Assembly: GCA_021234155.1 (NCBI GenBank)
Contig: JAJEKV010000014.1
Span: 7,023,563-7,087,562 of the forward strand
Length of the DNA: 64,000 nt
DNA from: Isoetes taiwanensis
Taxonomy: Eukaryota > Streptophyta > Lycopodiopsida > Isoetales > Isoetaceae
Direction of reading: 5' to 3'
Shown here: positions 35,566 through 46,969 of the stretch, piece by piece
Layout: the number at the start of each line of letters is the position of its first letter
How positions within the stretch are numbered: the stretch's first letter is position 1
Notes under the pieces: model-generated
The model's input: the letters and a program-made list of their open reading frames with translations, nothing else
What the model was told of the DNA's origin: nothing
Databases searched by the model: none
Position numbers and translations under genes: made by a program

Positions 35566-37460
35566 ACTCTTTTAAATCAAGCTTTGCAAGAAGGCTTGTC
35601 AGAAACTTAGGCTATCAGTAAGGTCGTACCAATTTACAAAGCAGGTGATAAGCATGACCCTTCTAATTATCGCATGATCATGGTAAGTTCCATATTTTCA
35701 AAGCTCTTAGCCAGTCTTACTGAGAAGCAGTTGACATCATGGGCAGAACATACTGGTGTACGTGCTGTAGGACAGGCAGGCTTTCGTCCATGCCATTCTA
35801 CCATAGACCATATTTTCACATTGCGCATGCTTATTGAACATAGTCGAAGTTTGAAACAAGACCTCTATATATGCTTTGTGGATTTTACTTCTGCTTTTGA
35901 TACAGTACCACGCGAGCTTCTTTGGCAGCGCTTGCAGGCACTTGGGGTTCCACAAGATCTTCAAAATGCAGTTTATCGGCTCTATGAAAGGGTTTTTGCT
36001 AAATTTCCAGCATCAGGTACTCCAATCACTAGCAATATTGGAGTTCGTCAGGGTTGCCCTTTATCTCCTACACTCTTTGGCTTGTACATTGATCAATTGG
36101 AAGAATGGCTTGATAATCATGGCGGCGGAGGTCCACATTTAGCACACTATATCATTAGGCAACTTATGTATGCTGATGGCACATACCGCTGCTAGTATGC
36201 AGCAACATTTACATGCTCTGCACGGTTTCTGTGAGAACACAGGTCTGCGTGTTAATCTGCAAAAGACCAAGCTTTTGGTAGTTCAATCTTCTCGTCACAC
36301 TGTTCCCCCTATGCACTATGATAGCCGCGAAGTTGAAGTTGTGGATAGCTACAAGTATCTTGGTGTAGAATTCTGTACGAACACACTTTGGGAACAGTGT
36401 ATTACCAAGCGGGTGGCTGCTGGATGGAGAGCACTCTATGCAATAAGATAAGATAAGATGAATTTTTACGTCCACTGGAACCCAACGGGTTATGGGACGG
36501 CACATGCAAGGGCAACAGCCCATCTAAAACCTGGGGACTAGGCCCCGTCACCAAACACAAGAACCAAATATTAAAAGACTACCAAGAAGAAGATAATGCT
36601 AATGCTAGAGGTAATTTTGTGCTTCTAAAATTATCTAGACATAGCACAAATTCATGATTGGCCACGGAAAGCCCACTTGTTTCGGGCTTTAGTAGAGCCT
36701 GTTTTACTGTATGGTTCTGAAGTGTGGGGGCCTGCCATTAGTGCTAGTGCTTGGGAGAGCTTGGAGCGGGTGCAAAAGTCCTTTCTCACTTACAGTCTTG
36801 GAGTTAAAACAACGGTGCCCTATGCTATTCTTTTACAAGAGACGGGTTTTTGGCCTCTTCAACATTCTGCCATGAAGCGCCATCTCCACTATATCTGCAA
36901 GGTGCACCACATGGATGATGTTAGGTATCCTGTTATTGCACTTGCCATGGCTGAATCTCCTCAGCGTTTGAAACGATGTTGGAAAGAGCATTGCACTACA
37001 TGGTTTGCCCGTTGGGCTGTGCAACCAGAGCACTGCCTGATGCTTGCCAGTTCTGATCCTGAGCTTTTGCAACAATATCTTAATGTACAATATCCTGAGC
37101 TTGTGAAGATGAAAGCCATACTCTTCTGAGTTGCCCTGCTTTTGAGATAGTCCGGAATCATTTTTCGACCTTAGCATTCCATTCCACGCTTCCACAACTT
37201 CTCAGCGCACCATCTGTGCATGACTTGGCATTATACATACTTGAGGTTCTAGATAAACGTCTGCAATTACTGAGCCCTCAGTAGTCATTATCTAAGCTTG
37301 TCTAGTATCATCATTACTGCAAAGGTTTTTCCCCTGAAAACCTTTCGAGGCAGGGGTTTTTTAATCCTAGTAGTAATGATTGTACTAGCCCATTGTATGG
37401 GTCCCATGACCTATTGGTCTCCGTGGACGTTAAAAAAACTATTCTATTCTATTCTATTCA
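35566..37460 (+). mobile_element. 5'-truncated LINE with pentanucleotide tail, interrupted
   Basis: A non-LTR retrotransposon. From about 35,570 the RT fingers are readable (NQALQEGL, VVPIYKAGDKHDPSNYR). The frame at 35,674-36,195 holds AGFRPCHSTIDHIFTLR, motif A (CFVDFTSAFDTVPRELLW) and motif B (GVRQGCPLSPTLFGLYID). The catalytic motif reads LMYADG instead of YADD and is followed at once by a frameshift. The thumb continues at 36,170-36,451 (HALHGFCENTGLRVNLQKTK) and, after a foreign insert (36,440-36,655), at 36,655-37,129 (DWPRKAHLFRALVEPVLLYG, SEVWGPA). The 3' end is GGGTCCCATGACCTATTGG...GTGGACGTTAAAAAA then CTATT units (37,405-37,460). The endonuclease is missing. Dead copy. Confidence 0.88.
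36440..36655 (-). mobile_element. short element inserted in the LINE, microsatellite-tailed
   Basis: On the plus strand it opens with AAGATAAGATAAGATGAATTT, then ACGTCCACTGGAACCCAACG GGTTATGGGACGG. Reversed, this is GTCCCATAACC...GTGGACGTAAAAA followed by CTTAT units, the same 3'-end design as the host LINE. It is about 200 bp, so it is a truncated LINE or a SINE-like derivative. It separates two halves of the LINE protein (GWRALYAI and IHDWPRKAH). I could not define a clean target-site duplication. Confidence 0.7.
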
Positions 37461-39406
37461 TGCTTAAGTCATAAGTACAATGGCTGAAATGATTCCAATA
37501 ACAAATGTACATGTTTACGTCAACAAGAAGTAATGCCATAAAGATTAAATCTGCCTGCATGTTTGTGTTATTTGACAGATGAATAAATGCTAACAAACAT
37601 AGCTGGTAAGCACAACAGACCTCTAGAAAACAGTCATCTAGAAAATAGTCATGTACATGGTAATTTTACAACAAGACCATTTCAGCACTTTTTTCCTTAT
37701 AGTTAAAGAGAGAATAACCGTAATAGAAGTAATAGAAGGTAGCCTTTATATTTAGATATGGCATACCAGTGAGTGTTTGCGAAGATGAAATATTATCAAA
37801 AACATAATAGATCTTCAAATAAAGATCCAGAAGTATTTTCAGATAGTTTGGAGTCAAGACTCTTCAAGTATAATGTGAAGCCTGATATCGCATTTATAAC
37901 CATAGAAGTTGGGAATAGAGAGGACCTGAAAAGTTTATATTCTATTTTTAAGTCCCGAAATCCAATGTTCTTTCTGATCGCTAAAATGTCCTTGTGGAAT
38001 TTAGAATTTTGCTGATACGTGCCAGATGTGTATAATTCCATGTCTATGGCTCTGCTAGCCATAAAAATGACAGACTTCTGCTTTGTGTAGTTATATGCTA
38101 CATCCACAGGTCAAATGTGTGTTGCTCCATGCATAAGGCTTTACTAGCCAGAAAAATGACCTCTAGATGCCATTACAGTAAACCATTAAATTTCTTATAC
38201 GTCCTATCATATGGAGGCTATTTTCCACATTTTGTGTGTAAGACAGCAAGGCCCCCTATAGACCCATTGTTCAGCATGTATTTTTTGAGACAAAAAATTG
38301 CCACTAAAAATATATGACCCATATGAAATTGGTAGAGATAGCAAATTAACGGCCTATTGCCCACCAAGGTTAGCTTAGCTGCCACCCCTTCATACAATCA
38401 TGAGGGGAATTCACATGCCCAGACTACAATGCTGTGAGCAGCAGGTCACAATTGCTTTCAAAGGTTAGCATAAGGTCTAAACCTACATAGTTTTGAGAAG
38501 AGTAAAGCTAAAGGCTACTGCTATAGTGCACTAAGGGCCATGTTAATTGGAAGGCGAAAGCACCCATCATCCAACTCCCTGCCCATAAGTTCAAGTGGTG
38601 CAACAGTCAATTTTTCCATACGAAAAGACTTGGTCATGAGGAATTAAAAGGCCAAACCTTTTAAAAAAATCTCCTTGACATATAACACCTCCACATTGTA
38701 CTCCAAGGTGTCAAGCTTTCCAGCATAGCTCTAGGGGCAGCACCTCTGAAAATTTGGGAACCAAAAGCCCTTTTGCTTCCAAAGGAAATCCTACCATTTT
38801 AACATTCAAATATGTGAAACAGGGAGAAGTTTATGGCTATTTCTATAAGTCCATCCGCGTAACCAACCTAAACGTCTGTATATGCCTTTTCCTGAAGGGT
38901 CAGGGGTTACATAACCTAGAACCTGTGCCTTGAGCAGTGCAAAAACAATGTTAAATTTGATATATATAGTTATTCACAGAGCTGGTTTGTCAGATTCAGG
39001 TGCTTGTACATCTGCAGGCTCATTTTCATCTATAACTGTAACATAGTGTCGTTTGGTCACAAACCTTATGCCCAGGCCTTGATTCTTGCAATCTAAGTTT
39101 CATTCGCAGCTGCAGCAGAGTTACACCTGGCTACTGATCATTTCTACCAGACCTTGATTCTTGGGAGCAAGGTGATTGAACAGGTTTCTTTCCTAGTTTC
39201 AAGCATTTTTCAAATTGAAATCCAAGTTTTCTATTTGCCCATTTTAGTTGTGGCCAGAACCTTAAAGCATTTCTGCTTAGTTTTGTTTATCTCTCATATT
39301 TGTTCAAGCCATTTTTTCATGAAATAGAGGAAGTAATCTATGGTCATAAATCTGGCCTTCAAGCATTCAATATTATATGAGATACAACTTAGAAAGAAAA
39401 TACAAG
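37461..39406. other. no gene recognised
   Basis: AT-rich DNA with short open frames on both strands (for example 37,773-38,015 plus, 37,796-38,107 minus) and no recognisable domains. It lies downstream of the pogo-like transposase; terminal inverted repeats were not found by eye. Confidence 0.45.
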
Positions 39407-39796
39407 TTAGAAAGAAAAGTTACCGTTGTTTTGGTCGTGTTTCTCCTTAAGCCTCAGTATTGCTGTTTGTCTCCTTGCTTTGGCTGCCTCATCCGTATAT
39501 TGTCGCATCCCAAATAACCAACAAAGTCTCATTCTACCAGGAGCATATAATTGATCCCTAAGTCTGAGCGTGTTCATTTTCCATAATTGATCCGCTATTT
39601 TTTTCGAATCTCTCTCTTCCTTCTTCTCTTTTGCTTTCTTGGCAGCAATCTCTTTCAAAGCCTTTCGCTTTTCCTGTTCAAGCCTTTTTTCTGCCATTCT
39701 CTGTTGCTTTTGTATTTCCAATTCTTCTTTCCGAGCTTTCTCTTCCAAGATGAACCTACACCATTCATCTGACGAAACATGAAGCACTCCACGCAA
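39407..39796 (-). pseudogene. pogo-like transposase tail (coiled coil)
   Basis: 129 codons, of which about 75 are dense in Lys, Glu, Arg and Gln (EEKARKEELEIQKQQRMAEK, RALKEIAAKKAKEKKEERD), predicting a long charged helix. It is in the same frame as the catalytic piece ending at 40,052 but separated by stops. It is placed here by position and by my recollection that plant pogo-like proteins end in such tails. It could be an unrelated small frame. Confidence 0.5.
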
Positions 39797-40051
39797 ATCT
39801 GGAATTGCCTTTCTTCCTCTGTTAGTAGGCTGAGATGCAGTATTATTATATCTATCATTCTCATCTGTTTGGGTTCTTGTGAAAGATCCAAATATAGGTG
39901 TTCTTCTAGCTGTTGGAATAACCCTAGATGTTCATGCAGTATTGGACATCAAAGAATTAAGATCAATGTTTGTAAAGGGCTGCCTATACGAAGTTTCCCA
40001 ACACCGAAACCCTCTTTGTAACGGAGCCAAGTGGTCTTCTATGTCATGACT

Positions 40052-41016
40052 TCATGGGTTCACTATTTTATTCATATGCTCAAGCTCACCAAACTGATCC
40101 ATGGCTTGACTTGGTAAGCTTTCTTGATCAGAGGAATCCTCAAGCTGGTCAAATGGATCCATAGCTTGTGGTAGACTTTCTTGATCAGACACATCTCCAA
40201 GATGACCATATTGATCTACAACAAATTCATCTACAAGATGGCCTACAGGGTGGTTCATTACGGGCTGGTTTAGTGGAGTGTTACCAGTGTGACCTTCATC
40301 CAATGCATGCGAGACAACTCCATTGGGTAAAACTGCTTTCTTGTTCAAAGGCCATATGCCTGTTGCCCTAAAACCAGCTCTGATATTAGTATCAGTCAGA
40401 GAATCCCTTATTGCATACCATATTAAAGTAGCCAAATCTTCCTTTGACGGCTCCACCCAACGCCTCTCAAGCATGTACTTTGCTCTATATTTCTGGAATG
40501 CAGTCTTAAAGGGAGCAAAGCATGCAACATCAAGTGGTTGTAGTTTATGTGAAGTGTGTGGTGGCAAAACATAAAGATGAATCCCCATCTCTTTGGCAAT
40601 AAGAATCACATCATTGTCAACATGGCTGCCATGGCCGTCCAAAATGATGAGATGTGGATTGGAAGGGTCAACACCACCAGGTACATTTTTTTGAAGTGAA
40701 TTAGCCAACATTTAAAGAGTTCACTTGTCATCCAAGCTCGGTATTGAACAGCTTGCCTTGCTCCTCTTTCACAACCATTGATATAACATCCCCTTAGTCG
40801 CTTTCCTTTGAAAATATAGTAGCTCGAAAGTCTATATCCTTCTGCATTACAACAGGCCAGAACTGTAACCCATTCTCTATTTTGCATCACCACTTCATGC
40901 ACGTTTCTTGCACCCCTTCTAGCAATAATTTTCATCCCTCTCACTTTTCCAGCTTGCACACCTGTTTCATCTGCATTCCAAATCTTGGAGGGGGGAAACT
41001 GAAACTCATCGTACAC
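40052..41016 (-). pseudogene. pogo-like transposase, DDE catalytic segment
   Basis: Two frames make up the catalytic domain. 41,016-40,606 carries YDEFQFPPSKIWNADETGVQ and the conserved TVLACCNAEG block. 40,711-40,052 carries VDPSNPHLIILDGHGSHV and LYVLPPHTSHKLQPLDVACF, then the RAGFRATGIWPLNK motif usual after the catalytic core. The frame switch sits in a run of seven A's on the coding strand, where one extra A would restore the frame. The C-terminal residues (acidic, Gln/Asp-rich repeats DQESLPQAMDPFDQLEDSSD) are low complexity. Confidence 0.88.
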
Positions 41017-41665
41017 TCTCTAAACTATTATAAAATGCATGTAAGTTTTGCTCAGATAAAGCCATAGCACGTGCTGTATCTAGCGTCTCAGCAGAACGTA
41101 AGGAGATCTCCGGGTGCCTGGCATGAAAGAGCTGCCACCATTTCCTTCCAAGAATGCCATTCTTGAAGGGTGTGGCTCTATCAACACATATTTCAACAAC
41201 CTTTTCCTTTAGCATGCCTATTGTCACTCCTCTACCTTCATCTGCATTTCTCAAACACCAATTTACAATCTCTAATTCCTCTTCATCACTAAGATACCTG
41301 GAATGTTTTCCCTGCTTGCGTTGTGACCTCCCATATAGATGGTTTCTTATAGTTGATTCAGGAATACCGTATTCTCGTCCAGCTGCTCTAATGGACATAG
41401 TATTATCTTCAACATCATTTATAGCTGCATCTAGATCTTTGACTGTCCATGATCCTCTTCTTGCCTTTAACTTTGCCTTGGATGTGCTTGCTGAAATGTC
41501 CCTTCTCCTCCTTTTGCTTCTTGCACCTTTAATTTGCTTAGCAGATGCAATTGAAATTGGTGTTGATGCTGAATCAGTAACAACATTCATGGTATTGCGT
41601 TTTGAACGTAATAGAATGAGAAGAGGAATTTCAGAATTACAACCTAATGAAGACAGTATAGTCAT
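41006..41665 (-). pseudogene. pogo-like transposase, DNA-binding segment
   Basis: A 219-codon frame with two helix-turn-helix modules: HTH_psq at about residues 70-115 and CENP-B-like HTH at about 130-200 (YLSDEEELEIVNW, TPFKNGILGRKWWQ). A basic stretch (KGARSKRRRRD) before them may be a nuclear localisation signal. Some residues before the basic stretch may be non-native, and the true start is uncertain. The frame closes at TGA immediately after the one-base deletion at the LESV/YDEF seam. Confidence 0.85.
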
Positions 41666-41669
41666 TATA

Positions 41670-42640
41670 TGATAGAATGAAAGGATAAGATTAGATCAAA
41701 CATAAACTGTCAATCAAAATCTGCATGTAGTGCCAACTGAGCAAAATATACCTTCAGAAAAGCGAAGAAAACATTATTTTTAATGGTGCCTTTCAAACAT
41801 GGAAGAGGCCTTCTTCAGAACTTAGAACTTACCATCTGAACAGTTCATGGTCCTTAACGTGAAAATTGGCATGATCCTTACCGTGAAAGTGCACCATGGG
41901 ATACAGTATCCAACCATAAGTTTAGTCCTTTCTCTAGTTGTGGCCGTAAGCCAATCAAATTTTCACCAGAAGACCCGCTGTTCAACTATAGTAAAATGGA
42001 TGTAAGACATCTGCGAGTTGATGCAGATGGCTGCAACATTGAAATAAGTAGTGTTGTAAACACACAGAGATGTCTGATACATCCCCCCAGCATTATTCAC
42101 TTATCTTCCTTTGGAGCAATTTGGCCTAATGAAGAATCAGATTTAGTGTGCTGAATAAGTTAAGGTTCAACACTCTATCCTATAGAACAAAAATCTGCAA
42201 CAAAGTCGCAGACTGTCCAACTAATGCAGGAAACTTAGAATTTTTGCCACACATGCATCAATTGAAACCATATAGATGGGACGCCTCTTCCACGTTGAAC
42301 TTATAGCAGTTCTCATCTATCACATGCCAAATGCACAATCACTTTGTTCATGAGATGAGGTATAAATCAAGATCTTATGCAAGCCATGATGAATATAATG
42401 GGAACTATTGGTTTGCCATTTTACTTAAGAATGTTGTGTTTGGAATCTTTATTGTTCAGTCCTGTTCTTTTCTGAATATACATGTGCTGGAATACATCCC
42501 TTCTTCTTTTGTAGTCTGGCATAAATGGTGTAAGTAAACATGATTAAAAAGTCGTCTAAAGTTACTTTCTTTGTTTTCTCTCATACCGCATTATTAGGCA
42601 GCGACGGAGGATTTGATCAAGGTGCATTCAAGCATTAAAC
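41670..42640. other. no gene recognised
   Basis: AT-rich intergenic DNA upstream of the transposase. No promoter element, open frame of interest or repeat could be supported. Confidence 0.45.
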
Positions 42641-43560
42641 CGTTGAGCTCAATCGCAACATTGTAGAAAGGCTTCCTACTTTTCATTGGCAAGCTGCATT
42701 ATTTATTATATGTGGAATATTACGGAATGCAAGCCAGTTTGAAAAGCTCTAATCTCGTTGCAGTTTATATATTTCTACGCAGGCAAGCAGGTGCTTTGGA
42801 ATACCTCTCATTATCGAATTGCAGTAGAGGAAAAGGATGTGCATTGACAATTCTCAAGGTCCTGGTCTACAAAGAAAAGATCTAATGACTAAACGAAGAA
42901 TATATATATTTTGTTTGCTCCCGGTGCAATTTGCAGCTTAGATTAGAGGAATGGATCAATCCGTTTCTATCTAAAAAACACTGTTAAAGCTCAATCTGTT
43001 CCTGCTTAGAAGTTCTTGTTGAGCTCCATTATTTATTATATGTGGAACACTACCAAATGCAAGCCAATTCGAAGAGCTCTTTCCATGGTAGTCTGTCCTT
43101 AATGCTTAGCATCAGATAATTATCACGCTGCATTTTGTATATTTCTATGCAGGCAAGTGGGTGCTTTGGATGCCTCTCATTCTCTGAGGCATTGCTCCGA
43201 ATATTAAATTGCAGTAAATGGAAAAGGATGAGCAATTTTGTTGCAAATTTGTAAGCCAATCAACTAGATTCAGATTGTACAACCAATGTAGGACAATTAG
43301 AATCTTTGCCATACATGCAGCAATTAAAATACTTATATTGCTTCTTCCAGGTTGCACTTATGCATATGAAATACTAGTGAGCAGTTATCATCTATGCACA
43401 TGCCAAATGCTAAAGAAGGAACAATTATTCTGTTCAACACTGTCAAAGCTCAATCGGTTCCTATTTAGAAGTTCTTGTTGAGATACATTATTTATTACAT
43501 GTTGAATTCGAAGAGCTCTTTCCATAGTAGTCTATACAAAATGCACATGGCAATAGCTGC
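42640..43560. repeat. degenerate tandem repeat cluster
   Basis: Shared blocks recur in the same orientation. CATTATTTATTATATGTGGAA starts near 42,697 and 43,028, with a shorter form near 43,486. GCAGGCAAG.GGTGCTTTGGA is near 42,779 and 43,149. CACTGTTAAAGCTCAATCTG, or a close variant, is near 42,980 and 43,437. GAAGAGCTCTTTCCAT is near 43,070 and 43,510. Periods are about 330-460 bp with indels. It lies just inside the Helitron-type terminus and may be its internal subterminal repeats. Confidence 0.7.
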
Positions 43561-43957
43561 ATATATTATGGTCTTCTTTAAATTTCCCAATTAATTGCAG
43601 TCCTTAGGATAGTTCTTATTGTAGTTTAGTTTTGTGTTTTGTACTTCTATCTCTAGCAACTTCATGCAAAATGATCTTCATGCAAAAGCAAGCGTGGATG
43701 TTGCTGGAAATTATTTGATTTGTAGACAGTGACTAGTGCAAGGGATTTGCTCAACAAGTTGGTGTTAGATTGACCCCAAGATGAGAGCTGAGATGTCAAG
43801 AGGGTTTTCATTTGCACTACAGAATTAAAAATAAGATAGGTGCCACTTTGCACCTCCAAAAAATTAAGAACAATCAATGACAATGATAGATGCCATGTTG
43901 CATGACAGGACATTAAGGCCCAGTAAAAACACATGCTAGGAAATTAGCCTAGCGCTT

Positions 43958-43989
43958 TAGCCCGGCAATGCCGGGCACACGTTTACTAG
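43958..43989 (+). mobile_element. Helitron-type 3' terminus
   Basis: A perfect GC-rich stem-loop, GCCCGGCA/TGCCGGGC, sits about ten bases before CTAG (43,985-43,988), followed by T. A short hairpin and a CTRR end with insertion before T is the established Helitron 3' signature. The 5' TC end was not identified and no Rep/helicase coding is seen, so this is most likely a non-autonomous element extending leftwards an unknown distance, perhaps covering the repeats at 42.6-43.6 kb. Confidence 0.6.
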
Positions 43990-44773
43990 TTACATGTTGA
44001 AAAGCAAAGCACTATATCCAAGGGGAATAAAGCATAAGGATCAAAGATTGTATCTCTTCAAGAGCTTCCAAGCAATACATACCATGGAAATCAAAATGGA
44101 AACCAATCAAAGTAGCAATGTATGCATGATCTATATACATTAAATAACTATTTCACAATGTTGATACTCACCTCACCTACAGATTGGCCTCTAATCAATC
44201 TATTTTGTCTGGAAAGAAAACTATTCTCCTTGCATATGTCCAAGCTTCAATAAGGGAAATCTACTATGCTTGAGCATACTATAGCTTCTGAAATGGAATT
44301 TCTAGGTCTTAACACCTCTTTGCTTCAAGAGCTCCATCTTTGGGAGAAAATTGGGAGCAAATCTACGGTAAGGAAAATTTGGAGGCAAATATGGCCAGAT
44401 GAGTTCGGCCAGTTGCAAAAGAAATAGAGGGGGTAAAAAGCTAGCTGGAATTGCGAGCGAATACAAATGTGAATTTTCCTTACAAGCAAAGAAGCCCTAC
44501 TCTCCTCTATCGCTAGATTAGAGCCAGATCCTGGGCACTTATACCTAAGGAGGGTATGGCATTTGCGTTTGAAGGTTAGCGACCCCCTCCAACACACATA
44601 TAGGCATTTTTGAAAGGCAATCCTCTCTCTATACATGAAAGTGGTCTAAAAAATGCCCTCCATTGAGCTCCCGTGGGTTATACCCCAATCGAAGATTAAT
44701 CACTTGGGAGCCGGATAAGCTTCCGAAGACGAATGCCAAAAAGGAAGTTGCCAGATTTGGACAGCAATCCAAG

Positions 44774-44813
<40 letters not shown>

Positions 44814-46078
44814 AATCTGTCAAGACAGACTTCAATCCTACATTTAACCTTTTCAAGGAAAAACTTCAGATTCAATAAGCAGCCTAAGTACCAAACTGGT
44901 GACATTTAGTACAAAGCCATGATCTGGTTATCATTCAATAAAGACTCCAAAAAGTAATATATAGTAGTGACAAATTAACAGAAAGTGAAGAATGATGCAA
45001 CAAACTTTAGATATGACCTGAGAACAGGTTCAACTCAACTTACATTTTAGCTTTATAATAAGCTATAACTGAAAGGATTTAGTCAAAAAACAGCCTCTCA
45101 GCTTTACATTTTGAAAGAGAATAGATTTTGAGAATTGATCAAGTCCAATCAACAAGAATTAGACCCTGAATTTCGTCAATCTTCCATTTCTTGAACAAAA
45201 CATAGCAGGGAGTAGAAGTTCCTGTTACCTGCAGTAGAACCAGAGGACAGTTAGCCAAGAACATGGGTAAAAGCCTAAGCTACTAGCAGGTGTCATAAGA
45301 GCTTCTAGGTTTATGCCCCTTCACCCTGCTTGTTTTACAAACAAATGTGGGGAATGGTCAGCATATATATCCATACTGTCTATAAAAGCCCATCAGACTC
45401 AATGATCTTATTGCTAACAAGCCTAGCTTTAACATAGGATCATTACATGTATATAGTCAAAAAATGGGCCATAAAGAGTGAGCAGAAATCCTAAAGTTAC
45501 AAATAACCTGTATAATTATGAGATCCAGCCAACAGAAATATAACAATACTTTTAAATAACATCATGCAGTTTGCTAAGTCTCAGTTAGAGCACATCTATA
45601 TTCTTCATCTGTTGAAACTTTTAGGCAAATAAATCAGCACATAGAGTAATGGTCAGCACATAGAGTAGAACTGTTTATGAAGCCAGCTTTAAGTCTAAGT
45701 ACAACTAGCATAAGAAAACCATATGGAAAAGAGATACAGTATGAGTTTGGACTAGTTCGTTGCAAACTATAAATTGCTAATGGCAAGTCATTTCCTGAAT
45801 ACATATCATTGGCTTAAAGCGATTCTACATGCCAGATCATATACGTCATAGCAGAATAAAAAGGAGCAACATATAATAACTGTAAGGCCATTTATTGGTT
45901 TAATGCTTAAATAATAAATTAACAAACTATAATTATAGCCCTATGCAGATCTTATCCTTTCTTAAGCCCATAGCAAATGCTGTATGACTGTATGCTTTAA
46001 CACAAACCAAATAGATAGAAGAAGAAGGATTAACTCCAATTTTCCATGGGCCAGGTAATATAGAATAGAAACTTTAGC
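43990..46078. other. no gene recognised; A-run
   Basis: AT-rich DNA. An A-run of about 30 (44,779-44,808) followed by CCTTTAAATCTGTCAAGACA resembles the A-run plus CCCCTCAAATCTGTTTCCAGA at about 55,645-55,690, which suggests two members of a small retroposon family. Minus-strand Phe-run frames across the A-run are artefacts. Confidence 0.4.
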
Positions 46079-46354
46079 TCAATCAAATGAAACCTGAGAG
46101 TTGCGCTCCAGATCACAAGCATAGTCTTGAATTTCGTCATATCCATGCACCAGCTTAGGGAATCCAAGTATTTGGGCAGTATTCTCCACTCTATTTTCCA
46201 AGCTGGTTTTCCCAATAGCTGCTTCAGAGTTTGCAGCAGTTTCCTCAACGTTTTGCATGACATTCTTGTCATCCCCATTCTTTGCCCATGCATCTAAGCA
46301 ACCAGAAGCAATTTTAACCCAAATGCCCATGCTTTTGCTAAAAACGGCAAGCAC
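46079..46354 (-). other. possible exon, unrecognised
   Basis: A 91-codon frame (MGIWVKIASGCLDAWAKN..., KLVHGYDEIQDYACDLERNS) with protein-like composition. The codon after NSQ is followed by GTTTCATT, a weak splice donor, and the frame is open upstream past the first Met (FGNDALSSVLAVFSKS). No family is recognised. It lies 3' of the reverse-transcriptase element on the same strand and might be a piece of a related or host gene. Confidence 0.25.
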
Positions 46355-46969
46355 AGAACTCAGCGCATCGTTCCCAAATTACGGCTCATGCGGCTTACAG
46401 CAGGCAAAATGCCAAATATAAAGCTGCCTAGCCCTAATGTTACCGACAGTCCTTAGCTTAAGGCCCTGTATTGCTCACGAACTACGCCTCCAGCATATAT
46501 TATAACCGAAATCATACCTTTAGGAGACCAACTTGGTGTCTATTTTCTCACGTGCTGATGCATGCCAGAGCTTTACTCTGGCCGCTTTTGTTTTTCACGG
46601 TCTTTCCAGTTGGAGATCTGCAATTTTAGGTTAGACTTGCTTCATAGTGCATAAAATGCGTAATCACATTTAGGACCTTTAAAAATTAACAATAAGTCAT
46701 TGGCTCTTTTCTTCATTCAAGTCTCACCTTTTTAACCCAAGCCTTCTTTCTAAAAAACCAGGGATATTCCCATAGCTGAATTCAACATCAAAGGTAATTT
46801 TAAGAAGGGTAAACACCCACTCATATAATATGTTGTAGCACCCTTATCTCTTACCTTATATGACAATGTACAAACTCCTCACCGTGTTGTTTGTGGAGTT
46901 GCTTTCCTGCAACTTGAACAAAAACCATGTTTTGCAACATAATTTCAATAATTAAAAAAAAAAAAAAAA

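Larger units (their letters stand above)
39407..41665 (-). mobile_element. pogo/Tigger-like DNA transposon, broken transposase
   Basis: A Tc1/mariner-superfamily (pogo-like) transposase spread over four frames. 41,665-41,006: a Psq-type HTH (WTVKDLDAAINDVEDNTMSI, REYGIPESTIRNHL) and a CENP-B-type HTH (LSDEEELEIVNWCLRNADEG, GRKWWQLFHARHPEISLR). 41,016-40,606: the first catalytic Asp (IWNADETG). 40,711-40,052: the second Asp (LIILDGHGSHV) and third Asp (HTSHKLQPLDVACFAPFK). 39,796-39,407: a Lys/Glu-rich coiled-coil tail. The breaks are single-base losses near 41,014 (LESV/YDEF) and in an A-run near 40,690 (HFKK/NVPGG). Stops separate the tail. All three catalytic Asp residues remain readable, so decay is recent or the breaks are sequence errors. 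Terminal inverted repeats were not located. Confidence 0.88.

Noticed and set aside
36209-37195. Minus-strand frames opposite the LINE (36,209-36,523 and 36,833-37,195)
   Set aside because: Shadows of the plus-strand LINE protein with no independent motif.
44629-44905. Frames with long Phe runs
   Set aside because: They read through an A-run of about 30; the same applies near 55,640-55,800 and 12,400.
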